Shown here in pieces: positions 52,811 through 61,763 of a stretch of 64,000 nucleotides of DNA. Every line of letters begins with the position of its first letter. Position 1 is the first letter of the stretch. The position numbers and the translations under genes were made by a program. The notes below the pieces were generated by a model. That model saw nothing but the letters and a program-made list of their open reading frames with translations. It was not told where the DNA came from and ran no database searches. This DNA is from Bradyrhizobium diazoefficiens USDA 110 (GTDB taxonomy: Bacteria; Pseudomonadota; Alphaproteobacteria; Rhizobiales; Xanthobacteraceae), in contig NC_004463.1 in NCBI RefSeq assembly GCF_000011365.1, positions 2,466,001 to 2,530,000 of the forward strand, in the 5' to 3' direction.

Positions 52811-54202
52811 ATGAGCAGCAAATACGACGTGCTGGTGATCGGAGGCGGCAACGCGGCGCTGTGTGCGGCGATCGCGGCGCGTCGTGGCGGCGCCTCGGTG
52901 CTCGTGCTTGAAGGCGCGCCAAAATTCTATCGCGGCGGCAACACCCGCCACACCCGCAACATGCGCTGCGCCCATGACGCTGCCACCGAAATCCTCACCG
53001 GCCCCTACACCGAGGAGGAATTCTGGAAGGATCTGCTGCTGGTCACCGGCGGGCAGACCGACGAGGAACTTGCGCGCCACATGATCCGGGAGTCCAAGGA
53101 CATCCTGAACTGGATCGTGGAGCAGGGCGTGCGCTGGCAGCCCTCGCTCGGCGGCACGCTGAGCCTCGGCCGCACCAACTCCTTCTTTCTCGGCGGCGGC
53201 CGCGCGATGCTGAATGCGCTCTACCTCACCGCCGAGCGGCTCGGCGTCGATGTCGAATACGATGCCGAGGTCACGGACCTCGTGATCGAGGACGGCATGT
53301 TCCTGGCCGCCCGCCTCAAGCGGCCGATCAAGGGCGAGACCGAGATCCGCGCGACGTCGCTGGTCGCCGCGGCCGGCGGGTTCGAGGCCAACATCGAATG
53401 GCTGAAGCAGTATTGGGGCGAGGCGGCTGACAACTTCCTGATTCGCGGCACGCCCTATAACCGCGGCTCGATCCTGAAAATGCTGCTCGACAAGGGCGTG
53501 CAGGAGGTCGGCGATCCCACCCAGTGCCACGCGGTGGCGATCGACGCCCGCGCGCCGAAATTCGACGGCGGCATCATCACGCGTCATGACTCGGTCGTCT
53601 TCGGCATCGTCGTCAACAAGCACGCCCAGCGCTTCTATGACGAGGGCGAGGACATCTGGCCGAAGCGCTATGCGATCTGGGGCCGGCTGGTCGCGGCGCA
53701 GCCCGATCAGATTGCCTATATCATCTTCGATTCCACCGTCGTTACCTCGTTCATGCCGACGCTGTTCCCGCCGATCGCCGGGCAGACGGTCGCGGAGCTT
53801 GCCAGCAAGCTCGAGCTCGATCCGGCCGCGCTGGAAACGACCATCACGGAGTTCAACGCCGCGGTGAGGCCCGGCACGTTCGACCACACCATCCTGGACG
53901 ACTGCCGCACGGAGGGCATCACGCCGCAGAAGACGCATTGGGCGCGGCGGATCGAGACGCCGCCCTATCTCGCCTATCCGGTGCGGCCCGGCATCACCTT
54001 CACCTATCTCGGCACGCGCGTGACCAAGGAAGCGCGGATGCTGATGGCTGACGGCAAGCCATCAGGCAACATGTTCGCGGCCGGCGAGATCATGGCCGGC
54101 AACGTGCTCGGCAAGGGTTATGCCGCCGGCATGGGCATGACCATCGGCAGCGTGTTCGGGCGGATCGCAGGGCGGGAAGCGGCACGTCATGCGAAGAACT
54201 AG
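52811..54202 (+). CDS. tcuA: FAD-dependent tricarballylate dehydrogenase TcuA
   Basis: A 463-residue flavoprotein of the fumarate reductase/succinate dehydrogenase group. DVLVIGGGNAALCAAIAAR is the FAD motif. Close TcuA features are FYRGGNTRHTRNMRCAHD and the C-terminal GEIMAGNVLGKGYAAGMGM. TcuA oxidises tricarballylate to cis-aconitate, passing electrons to TcuB, encoded downstream. ATG 52811 is at the domain start; 52778 is an in-frame alternative. tctC-type genes are elsewhere in the window. Confidence 0.9.
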   Translation: MSSKYDVLVIGGGNAALCAAIAARRGGASVLVLEGAPKFYRGGNTRHTRNMRCAHDAATEILTGPYTEEEFWKDLLLVTGGQTDEELARHMIRESKDILNWIVEQGVRWQPSLGGTLSLGRTNSFFLGGGRAMLNALYLTAERLGVDVEYDAEVTDLVIEDGMFLAARLKRPIKGETEIRATSLVAAAGGFEANIEWLKQYWGEAADNFLIRGTPYNRGSILKMLLDKGVQEVGDPTQCHAVAIDARAPKFDGGIITRHDSVVFGIVVNKHAQRFYDEGEDIWPKRYAIWGRLVAAQPDQIAYIIFDSTVVTSFMPTLFPPIAGQTVAELASKLELDPAALETTITEFNAAVRPGTFDHTILDDCRTEGITPQKTHWARRIETPPYLAYPVRPGITFTYLGTRVTKEARMLMADGKPSGNMFAAGEIMAGNVLGKGYAAGMGMTIGSVFGRIAGREAARHAKN

Positions 54203-54232
54203 GGACCAAGAAGAAAGGTGATGGGAGAAACC

Positions 54233-55261
54233 ATGTCGCGTATTGTCATTGCCTCGATCACGGCGCTGCTGATGGTCGGCCACGCCCGCGCCGCCGAGCC
54301 GATCACCCTGCGCGACATGGGGTCGTTCCATGTCGGCGGGCGTCTTGTCGAAATCTCCGGCAAGCCGGTGAAGGAGGTCGTGTTCGCGCCTGGCGGCGTG
54401 CCGGCCAACGTCGATCCCAATGGCACGTATCAGGTCGAGCAGATGTACGTGCAGTATTTCCTGCCGGCCAACGAGAAGGGGGCTTATCCGCTGCTGATGT
54501 GGCACGGCGGCGGACTGACCGGCGTCACCTACGAAACCACGCCTGACGGACGCGAAGGCTGGCTGAATTATTTTCTGCGCAAGGGATGGGCGGTCTACAA
54601 TTCCGACGCGGTGGAGCGCGGGCGCGCAGGCTGGGCGCAATATCCTGATATCTTCAAGAGCGAGCCTGTCTTCCTCACCACGGCCAATCCGTTCGAGCGT
54701 TTCCGCATCGGTGATGGGCCAAACTCCTACGATCCCGATCCCGCCAAGCGAAAGGTGCTGCCGGGCAACCAGTTTCCGGTCGAGGGCTACCAGAATTTCG
54801 TCAAGCAGAACGTACCGCGCTGGACCACAACTGATGATGCGACCATCGCCGCCTATATCGCCGAGCTCGATCGCGTCGGCCCCTCGGTGATCCTGTTCCA
54901 CAGCCAGGCCGGCAGCTTCGGCTTCAAGGTCGCGCAAGCCCGGCCTGACAAGGTCAAGGCGCTGATTGCGATCGAGCCGGCCGGCATCGGTGATCCCGCG
55001 AGGGCGGATGTGCTGAAGAACATTCCGACCCTCATCATCTACGGCGACTATATCGAGCGCGATTCGCGCTGGCCCAAGATCCGCGCCAACGGCATCGCCT
55101 TTGCGGACGCCATCAAGGCGGCCGGGGGCAACGTCGACATCGTCGACCTCCCACAGGCTGGCATCAAGGGCAATTCGCATATGGTGATGATGGACAAGAA
55201 CAACCTCGAGGTCGCGGCCCTGATCCAGAAATGGCTCGAGGGCAAAGGCCTGACGAAGTAG
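54233..55261 (+). CDS. Secreted alpha/beta-hydrolase (esterase-like) between tcuA and tcuB
   Basis: A 342-residue exported protein (signal ITALLMVGHARAAE). MWHGGGLTGVTYETT is the oxyanion-hole region, and LFHSQAGSFGFKVA gives the nucleophile Ser in an S-x-A-G elbow rather than G-x-S-x-G. A late Asp (YGDYIERDSRW) and GNSHMVMMD His complete a likely triad. GGGAG lies before ATG 54233. The gene sits in the tcu operon, 4 bp before tcuB, where a TctC or TcuC gene would be usual. It could release a tricarboxylate from an ester outside the cytoplasm; that is inference. Confidence 0.8.
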   Translation: MSRIVIASITALLMVGHARAAEPITLRDMGSFHVGGRLVEISGKPVKEVVFAPGGVPANVDPNGTYQVEQMYVQYFLPANEKGAYPLLMWHGGGLTGVTYETTPDGREGWLNYFLRKGWAVYNSDAVERGRAGWAQYPDIFKSEPVFLTTANPFERFRIGDGPNSYDPDPAKRKVLPGNQFPVEGYQNFVKQNVPRWTTTDDATIAAYIAELDRVGPSVILFHSQAGSFGFKVAQARPDKVKALIAIEPAGIGDPARADVLKNIPTLIIYGDYIERDSRWPKIRANGIAFADAIKAAGGNVDIVDLPQAGIKGNSHMVMMDKNNLEVAALIQKWLEGKGLTK

Positions 55262-55265
55262 AGCC

Positions 55266-56366
55266 ATGCACGGAACCCAAATTCTGGACGAAGCCGACCG
55301 CCTGATGACGGTCTGCAATTCCTGCCGCTACTGCGAGGGTCTTTGCGCGGTATTTCCCGCCATGGAGATGCGCCGCGCCTTCTCCGACGGCGATCTCAAT
55401 TATCTCGCCAACCTCTGCCATTCCTGTGGCGCCTGCTACGTCGATTGCCAGTTCTCGCCGCCGCACGAATTCGACGTCAACGTCCCGAAGACGCTCGCGG
55501 TCGCGCGCGCGGAGTCTTATGCGGCCTACGCCTGGCCGCGGGCGTTGTCCGGCGCCTTCGCGCGCAATGGTCTCGTGATCAGCATCGTCGCTGCGCTCAG
55601 CATGGCCGCCTTTATCTTCGGCTTTGCTGCGCTGAACGATCGCAGCGTGCTGTTCGGTGTCCATACCGGGCCTGGGGCGTTCTACAAACTGATGCCGCAC
55701 AACGCGATGGCTGCGTTGTTCAGCGCGGCACTCCTCTATGCCATCCTTGCACTTGTCATGAGCGTGCGTGCCTTCTGGCGCGATATCGGCACGCCGATCG
55801 GCGGCAGAGCGGACGGCGGCTCGATTTTCCAGGCGATCCGCGATGCCGGCGAGCTGCGCTATCTCCATGGTGGCGGCGTTGGCTGCTACAACGAGGACGA
55901 CAAGCCGACCGACCGGCGCAAGCTCTATCATCACCTGACGTTCTACGGCTTCCTGCTGTGCTTTGCCGCGACGTCCGTCGCCACGCTGTATCACTATCTC
56001 CTCGGACGCGAGGCGCCGTATCCGTGGTGGGATCTGCCCGTCGTGCTCGGCGCGCTCGGCGGCATCGGCCTCATCGTCGGGCCGATCGGCCTGTACGTCG
56101 CGAAATTGCGCAGGGCGCCGGAACTGCTGGACGAGAACAGCTACGGCATGGATGTCGGCTTCATCGCCATGCTGTTCCTGACCGGTCTCACCGGCATGCT
56201 GCTTCTGCTCCTGCGCGAGGCCGCGGCCATGGGGCCGTTGTTGGCGCTGCATCTCGGCGCCGTGTTTGCGCTGTTCATCACCATGCCCTACGGCAAGTTC
56301 GTGCACGGCATCTATCGCTTCGCGGCGCTGGTTCGCTATGCACAGGAACGGCGGACGGCGCCGTGA
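55266..56366 (+). CDS. tcuB: Iron-sulfur membrane protein TcuB
   Basis: A 366-residue protein. The N-terminus has two [4Fe-4S] motifs, CNSCRYCEGLCAVFP and CHSCGACYVDCQF. Several membrane segments follow (about 105-130, 145-170, 225-250, 265-290, 305-325), some with His that may bind heme. TcuB carries electrons from TcuA-bound FADH2 to the quinone pool. It directly follows the hydrolase gene and ends the operon; the convergent gene ends 4 bp away. Confidence 0.92.
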   Translation: MHGTQILDEADRLMTVCNSCRYCEGLCAVFPAMEMRRAFSDGDLNYLANLCHSCGACYVDCQFSPPHEFDVNVPKTLAVARAESYAAYAWPRALSGAFARNGLVISIVAALSMAAFIFGFAALNDRSVLFGVHTGPGAFYKLMPHNAMAALFSAALLYAILALVMSVRAFWRDIGTPIGGRADGGSIFQAIRDAGELRYLHGGGVGCYNEDDKPTDRRKLYHHLTFYGFLLCFAATSVATLYHYLLGREAPYPWWDLPVVLGALGGIGLIVGPIGLYVAKLRRAPELLDENSYGMDVGFIAMLFLTGLTGMLLLLLREAAAMGPLLALHLGAVFALFITMPYGKFVHGIYRFAALVRYAQERRTAP

Positions 56367-56370
56367 CCCG

Positions 56371-57045
56371 TTACCTCGGCCGAAAATGGCCGTTGCGCAG
56401 AAAAGCGATCGTCTGTGCGATCGCGGCGGCGTGACGCGGCAGCCCGGTGTGGGACGCCTTCACGACGACATGGTCGGTCATGCCGGCAAGCATCGTGCTC
56501 TGCACCGACACCCGTCCGTCATTGGGCTTCGGCAGAACGAAGAGACCGGCGACAGGATCGATGAAGCGGTTTCCAGCGATCACACCGACCGGATAGTCGA
56601 TGGCGGGGAGGGCATTCGGTGCGGTTGCGGGCGTGGTGGTCAGCTCGAGGCCGGCTGGCCCGTAGAATGCGCGGTAGGGCAGCAATCCCTGCAGGAGATC
56701 AGCGACCTCGCTGCCGCTGTTCGGCGTGCCCAGCATCACGACGCGGGCAAGCCGGGCGGGGCGGTGTCTTGCGATGTAGGCGCGCGCGACGAGGCCGCCC
56801 ATCGAATGCGCGACGAAATGCAGCGGCGCGTCACGTTCGGCGAAACGGGCGATCGCCGGATGAATGTCGTCTGCGATCGCCGCGATCGGCTTGCTGCGGC
56901 TGGAATAGTCGACGTTGAGCGTCGTGAACCCGCTGGCCCGGAGCGCCCGCTCCAGCTTCGTCAGGGACGCCGAGGTCCGCGCGATGCCGTGAAGCAGAAC
57001 CACTCCGGGGCATCGCGCGTCGCCTGGCTCAGGCGCCTCCTGCAT
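56371..57045 (-). CDS. Alpha/beta hydrolase (lipase-like)
   Basis: A 224-residue cytosolic hydrolase. VVLLHGIARTSASL is the oxyanion region, VAHSMGGLVARAY carries the nucleophile Ser, DGRVSVQST the likely Asp, and SHTGLPRHAAA the His. ATG 57045 is 5 bp after the stop of the large acyltransferase/synthetase gene, so they are one operon. That suggests a role in phospholipid or lysophospholipid turnover. The substrate is not known. Confidence 0.85.
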   Translation of the reverse strand: MQEAPEPGDARCPGVVLLHGIARTSASLTKLERALRASGFTTLNVDYSSRSKPIAAIADDIHPAIARFAERDAPLHFVAHSMGGLVARAYIARHRPARLARVVMLGTPNSGSEVADLLQGLLPYRAFYGPAGLELTTTPATAPNALPAIDYPVGVIAGNRFIDPVAGLFVLPKPNDGRVSVQSTMLAGMTDHVVVKASHTGLPRHAAAIAQTIAFLRNGHFRPR

Positions 57046-57050
57046 CTCGT

Positions 57051-60000
57051 TTACGCCACCTCGCGCTCCGGCGAAGACGCCTGCTCGCGGGCCATCGTCG
57101 TTGCCGTGACATAGTCGGTCTTGCCGGTGCCGAGCAGCGGCACCTTGTCGACCACCATGATCGCGGCGGGCACGGTCAGCTCGGACGCGCCGATCGCCTT
57201 GGCCTGGCCCTGCATCGCGCTGCGCTCGGCGGTCTTCTCCGTCGTCAGCAGCACGATGCGCTCGCCCTTGCGCTGGTCGGGGATCGACACGGCGACCGAG
57301 CCGGCCTGCGGCCACAGCGTCGCCGCGATGCTTTCGACCGCGGACAGCGAGACCATCTCGCCTGCGATCTTGGCAAAGCGCTTGGCGCGGCCCTTGATGG
57401 TGATGAAGCCGGCCGGGTCGATTGCGACGATGTCGCCGGTGTCGTGCCAGCCTTCCGCGAGCACTTCGAGCACGCCGGGATTTTCGGCCCTGAGGTAACC
57501 GAGCATCACGTTCGGTCCGCGCACGGAGAGGCGGCCGCCGTCCTCGATGCCGGGGACCGGATCGAGGCGGCTTTCCATCAGCGGCGACAGGCGGCCGACG
57601 GTGCCGGGGCGGTTGGCCATCGGCGTGTTCATCGCCAGTACCGGCGCCGTCTCGGTGACGCCATAGCCCTCGAGGATGCGGATGCCGTAGCGCTCCATGA
57701 ACACCTGCCGGGTGCGGTCCTTGACCGCCTCGGCGCCGGCGATCACCAGACGCAGGGTGCGGAAGTCGTAAGCATGCGCCGAGCGCGCGTAGCCGGTGAG
57801 GAACGTGTCGGTGCCGAACAGGATGGTGGCGCCGGTCTGGTAGATCAGCTCGGGCACGATCCTATAGTGCAGCGGGGACGGGTACATGTAGATCGGAATG
57901 CCCGCGAGCAGCGGCATCATCATCCCGCCTGTCAGCCCGAAGGAGTGGAACACCGGCAGCACGTTGAACACCTTGTCATTGGCGTTGGCATCGACCCGCG
58001 CCAGCGCCTGCGCCGCGTTGGCGAGGATGTTGCGGTGGGACAGCACCACGCCTTTGGGCGTGCCTTCCGAGCCCGACGTGAACAGAACGACGGCAGGATC
58101 GTTCGCCTGGCGGGTGACCCGCGGCGCTGTACCTGCGAGCAGGCCCTTGATCTTGTCGGCCACACCGATCGAGGCGCGGACATCTTCGAGATAGACAATT
58201 CGGGCCTCCGCGGAGATCGCGGCCATCAGCTTGTCGAGCTTGCCCTTCTCGATGAAGGCCTTCGAGGTCAACACGGTCTTGACCTGCGCGGCCTTCATGG
58301 CGGCGAGGACGTTGACCGGGCCGGCGGAGAAGTTGAGCATCGCCGGGACCCGGCCGATGTTTTGCAGCGCCATGAAGACGACGGCGACGCCCGCGGAGTT
58401 CGGCAGCAGCACGCCGACATTCTCGCCGACGGCAGTGCCGTCTTCCAGCTTCCGGCTCAGGACCTGCGCGCCCAGGATCAGCTTGCGATAGGTCAGCTTG
58501 GTGCCGAGCGCGTCCTCGACGATGACCTTGCCGGTGTCGCGGTCGCGATAGGCGTGTCCGAGCGCTTCGAACAGCGAGTGATCGAGCATGGCGTTCTTGA
58601 CCAGAGCGTCGATCATCACGTCCTGGAGCGCTGCACCCGCGGCGTTGCGGCGTGCCTTGCCCTTCAGCGCCGGATCGACCGGAAGCTTGACCGGCGGCAG
58701 GATCGTGACCGTCACCCGCGGAAACCACGAGCGCTTGATCTGGCTGCTGTTGAGGTAGCTGAGATGCGAGCGCTGCGCGCCTTCGATGCGGACGGGCACG
58801 ACCACGGCGTCGGCCTTGTCCGCGATCATCGCGGTGCCGTCATAAACCTTCATCAGCGAGCCGGAGACGGTGATGCGTCCTTCCGGAAAGATGACCACCG
58901 GCTCGCCGGCGGCAACCAGCTTGATCAGGTCGCGCGCGGCCAGCGGCTTGGTCGGGTCCATGGTGTAATGCTTCACCACCCGCAGGAACGGCTTGGCCCA
59001 CCAGGCCTTGGCGATGCCGGTATCGACCGCGAAACTCGCGTCGATCGGCAGCACGGCGTGCAGCAGCGGGCCGTCGATCAGGCTGACATGGTTCGGCGCG
59101 ATCAGCATGCGCGTGCCGGATGGCGGCAGGTTCTCGAGGCCGCGGATCTCGGTGCGGAACAGTGCGCGGAACAGCAACCCGCCGAAATCGCGCACGCCTT
59201 CCTTGCCCCATTTCGTCAGCACGAACCACACCGCGCCGAAGCTGGCGACGCCAAGGCCGAAGAAGATCCAGCCGACATGGAGGCCTGCGGCCTGCAGCAG
59301 CGCGACGAACAGCGAGCCGACCACCATGAAGGCAGCCTGTAGCACATTGCCGGCCGCGATGATGCGGGCGCGCTCGGAGGGGACCGACCAGGCCTGGACT
59401 GCGGCGAAGGAGGGGACGACGAACAGGCCGCCGCCGAATGCGAAGGCGACGAAGTCGATCAGCATGCGCAGGCCCGCGAACGAGGTTGCGAAGTCGAGCG
59501 CGGTGATGTCGTGACCCTTGGTGGTCACGCCGATGGCCCAGGCGAGATCGAGGCCGGCAAACCCCATGATGATGGCGCCGATCGGCACCAGGGCGAGGTT
59601 CGGGCGAACGTGGCTCAGTTGCGCCGCGAACAGCGAGCCGATGGCGATGCCGATCGCGAAGATCGCAAGACACAGCGTCACCACGCCTTCGGTGCCGCCG
59701 ACGACCTCCTTGACCAGCGCCGGCAGCAGCGACAGCACGATGGCGCCGACCAGCCAGAACCAGGAGACGATCACGGTGCCGTCCCACAGACGGTGGTCGG
59801 CGTGCAGCGTCTTCAGTAAGCCGAGCGTCGAGGTCCAGGGATTGGCATCGACGGGCAGATCGGGCGCGGAGGGCGTGGTCTGCGGAATGCGGGAAGCGAA
59901 AGCCCAGGACAGCAGAGCCAGCACCACCACGGCGGATGCGACCCAGCCCATATGGGCGGAGCCGGCCACGAACTGGCCGCCGGCGACGGTGCCGAGCAGG

Positions 60001-60455
60001 ATGGCCATGAAGGTCGCGCCTTCGACCAGCGCATTGCCGGTCGCGAGCTCGCCGAGCTCGAGCTGGTCCGGCAGCATGGAATATTTCACGGGGCCGAACA
60101 GGGCGGCGATGATGCCGAACAGCGCGAGCGCTGCGAACAGCAGCGGCACCGAGTGCAGGAAGAAGCCGGCGGCGGCAAAGCCCGCGGCGAAGATCTCGGT
60201 GAATTTGAGTCGCCTTGCGACGACGGATTTGACGTATTTGTCGGCGAGCTGTCCGCCGAGCCCGGACAGGATGAAATAGGGGAAGATGAAGACGGCGCCT
60301 GCCACCGTCACCAGCGCGTCGCCGTGGCCGGTCGCGGCACTGTAAAGCAGGATGATGACGAGTGCGTTCTTGAGCACGTTGTCATTGAGCGCCGAGAAGA
60401 ACTGCGCCCAGAACAGCGGCGCGAAGCGGCGTGACGACATCAATTCCCTGATCAT
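57051..60455 (-). CDS. Three-domain lysophospholipid flippase / acyltransferase / acyl-ACP synthetase (LplT-Aas type)
   Basis: A 1134-residue protein. Residues about 1-420 are an MFS transporter (FFSALNDNVLKNALVI is LplT-like). About 430-640 is a PlsC acyltransferase with NHVSLIDGPLL and FPEGRITVSGSL. About 660-1134 is an AMP-binding ligase with VLFTSGSEGTPKGVVLSHR and GYGVTETAPV. It probably flips lysophospholipids inward and re-acylates them. In E. coli LplT and Aas are separate. The start at 60455 gives a normal MFS N-terminus; longer readings add non-homologous residues. Confidence 0.92.
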   Translation of the reverse strand: MIRELMSSRRFAPLFWAQFFSALNDNVLKNALVIILLYSAATGHGDALVTVAGAVFIFPYFILSGLGGQLADKYVKSVVARRLKFTEIFAAGFAAAGFFLHSVPLLFAALALFGIIAALFGPVKYSMLPDQLELGELATGNALVEGATFMAILLGTVAGGQFVAGSAHMGWVASAVVVLALLSWAFASRIPQTTPSAPDLPVDANPWTSTLGLLKTLHADHRLWDGTVIVSWFWLVGAIVLSLLPALVKEVVGGTEGVVTLCLAIFAIGIAIGSLFAAQLSHVRPNLALVPIGAIIMGFAGLDLAWAIGVTTKGHDITALDFATSFAGLRMLIDFVAFAFGGGLFVVPSFAAVQAWSVPSERARIIAAGNVLQAAFMVVGSLFVALLQAAGLHVGWIFFGLGVASFGAVWFVLTKWGKEGVRDFGGLLFRALFRTEIRGLENLPPSGTRMLIAPNHVSLIDGPLLHAVLPIDASFAVDTGIAKAWWAKPFLRVVKHYTMDPTKPLAARDLIKLVAAGEPVVIFPEGRITVSGSLMKVYDGTAMIADKADAVVVPVRIEGAQRSHLSYLNSSQIKRSWFPRVTVTILPPVKLPVDPALKGKARRNAAGAALQDVMIDALVKNAMLDHSLFEALGHAYRDRDTGKVIVEDALGTKLTYRKLILGAQVLSRKLEDGTAVGENVGVLLPNSAGVAVVFMALQNIGRVPAMLNFSAGPVNVLAAMKAAQVKTVLTSKAFIEKGKLDKLMAAISAEARIVYLEDVRASIGVADKIKGLLAGTAPRVTRQANDPAVVLFTSGSEGTPKGVVLSHRNILANAAQALARVDANANDKVFNVLPVFHSFGLTGGMMMPLLAGIPIYMYPSPLHYRIVPELIYQTGATILFGTDTFLTGYARSAHAYDFRTLRLVIAGAEAVKDRTRQVFMERYGIRILEGYGVTETAPVLAMNTPMANRPGTVGRLSPLMESRLDPVPGIEDGGRLSVRGPNVMLGYLRAENPGVLEVLAEGWHDTGDIVAIDPAGFITIKGRAKRFAKIAGEMVSLSAVESIAATLWPQAGSVAVSIPDQRKGERIVLLTTEKTAERSAMQGQAKAIGASELTVPAAIMVVDKVPLLGTGKTDYVTATTMAREQASSPEREVA

Positions 60456-60810
60456 GACTAGTCCTGTTTTGGAAAGGCAGCCTGAGGTTGCTTCGTGGGC
60501 GGTGAAAGCGTCACGACCGGAAGGGAATGGGACGAACGATTGCAGAGTGACGATGGTCGTCGGCCTGCTCTGTCCCCTCGATCCCTCCGATCCTGTTGGT
60601 CTCCAAATGGTCTCGTTAGGTTCGCAAATTTCCGGTTGCGGCCGCGTCGGCTTTGGGCGGAAGGGCCGCGCTGACCCGGATATGCGACGGGCCGTGAGCA
60701 AAAACTGAACCGCACCGGTAAGGCCCGCGACATCGGCCGCGAATGTCGGAAAATGGTAAGTCCTTCATTGCGGCCTTTTCTTGCATTCGAACCGCTTCGC
60801 GGCGGGTGCC
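60456..60810. other. Gap upstream of the large acyltransferase gene
   Basis: 355 bp without a supported gene. It must hold the promoter of the minus-strand operon. No clear operator or RNA feature is recognised. Confidence 0.45.
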
Positions 60811-61077
60811 TCAGGTGAGGTGAGCGAGGTGGCGAAAGGGGGAGAAGCGACCAAGCAGGCTGAACCTGCGGCCTTCGCGACGGGCGCGGCCACGGTTGGC
60901 GCGCCACATCCGGAAGGTCGCGCGACGCTCAGCGAGCACGCCGGCAATGTCGCAGGCATTGGCGATGCGATCGATCGGCGCCATCACGAGCTTGAGGGCG
61001 GCCCGGCCAAGACCGGTCACGAGGGCTGCGGCGTCGTCGACGAAGGTGGTGGCAATATCAACAGCGAGGGTTTGCAT
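60811..61077 (-). CDS. Small Arg-rich protein divergent from the TetR gene
   Basis: An 88-residue protein. The first 60 residues form an amphipathic helical region (TTFVDDAAALVTGLGRAALK) and the last 28 are very Arg-rich (RMWRANRGRARREGRRFS). GGAGACCTGC lies before ATG 61077. Its start is 36 bp from the tetR start, with two operator copies between or over the promoters, so it is probably the regulator's main target. No family recognised. Confidence 0.6.
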   Translation of the reverse strand: MQTLAVDIATTFVDDAAALVTGLGRAALKLVMAPIDRIANACDIAGVLAERRATFRMWRANRGRARREGRRFSLLGRFSPFRHLAHLT

Positions 61078-61100
61078 TTTGCAGGTCTCCGGGTTAATTT

Positions 61101-61141
61101 GAACAATGTTCACATGAGTAGCTTGAAAATGAACAATGTTC
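61101..61141. promoter_or_regulatory. Two tandem TetR-type operators
   Basis: GAACA-A-TGTTC occurs at 61101-61111 and exactly again at 61131-61141, a centre spacing of 30 bp. The first lies between the divergent starts. The second overlaps the first codons of tetR. Binding would repress both genes. Confidence 0.7.
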
Positions 61142-61752
61142 AAGAAGAATCTCTGCGCGACCAAAAAAAAGTTCGGCGACGGCTCCTGATCCTGGAGATC
61201 GCCCGCACTATAATTTCTTCTAAGGGTTTGAGATCATTGAAGGTTCGTGACGTCGCCGAAGCCGCCGGCTGCTCGGTCGGCAGCGTCTATAACGAGTTCG
61301 GCGACTTCGACGGGGTGATCCTGACCGTCAATCGGGAGACCGTTCAGGCGCTCACATCGCGGCTTTCGGGGGTTCCGGCCGAGGATCCGGTCGGCCAGCT
61401 CTACGGGCTTGCCGAGGCCTATCTCGAATTCTTTGCGGAGCACGCGAATTTGCTGCGTTCGCTGTTCGAGCATCGGATGGAGGACGATCGCCCCTATCCG
61501 GACGACATCCTTCAGATGGTAATGGACGCCTTCGCGCTGATGCACCCGCCGCTGGTGCGGCTGCTGCCGGATGCGGATGACGTGAAGATCGCGCTGTTGT
61601 CGCGCACCCTGTTCTCCGCGGTGCACGGCATCATCTCGCTCGGTCTCGAGGAGCGCATGGTGGCCGTGCCGCCCCAGTTGCTGCGCCAGCAGGTGGAGCA
61701 GTTCCTCGACGCGCACCTTGCGGGCCTCGGGATTCTGCCTTTGCGCCGATAG
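61114..61752 (+). CDS. TetR-family transcriptional regulator
   Basis: A 212-residue regulator. The helix-turn-helix is VRDVAEAAGCSVGSVYNEF (about 45-64). The ligand domain resembles TetR_C_WHG-type sequences (FFAEHANLLRSLFEHRM). The start at 61114 or 61129 is close to the operators; neither has a strong ribosome site. It is next to an acyl-ACP synthetase operon on the far side of the small gene, so fatty-acid or membrane-stress control is possible. Confidence 0.88.
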   Translation: MSSLKMNNVQEESLRDQKKVRRRLLILEIARTIISSKGLRSLKVRDVAEAAGCSVGSVYNEFGDFDGVILTVNRETVQALTSRLSGVPAEDPVGQLYGLAEAYLEFFAEHANLLRSLFEHRMEDDRPYPDDILQMVMDAFALMHPPLVRLLPDADDVKIALLSRTLFSAVHGIISLGLEERMVAVPPQLLRQQVEQFLDAHLAGLGILPLRR

Positions 61753-61763
61753 GGCGGGCGGCC

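Noticed and set aside
51974..53938. Long minus-strand frame including the GntR gene and the opposite strand of tcuA
   Set aside because: Only the last 226 residues match GntR/FCD; the rest is antisense of tcuA and spans the operator region.
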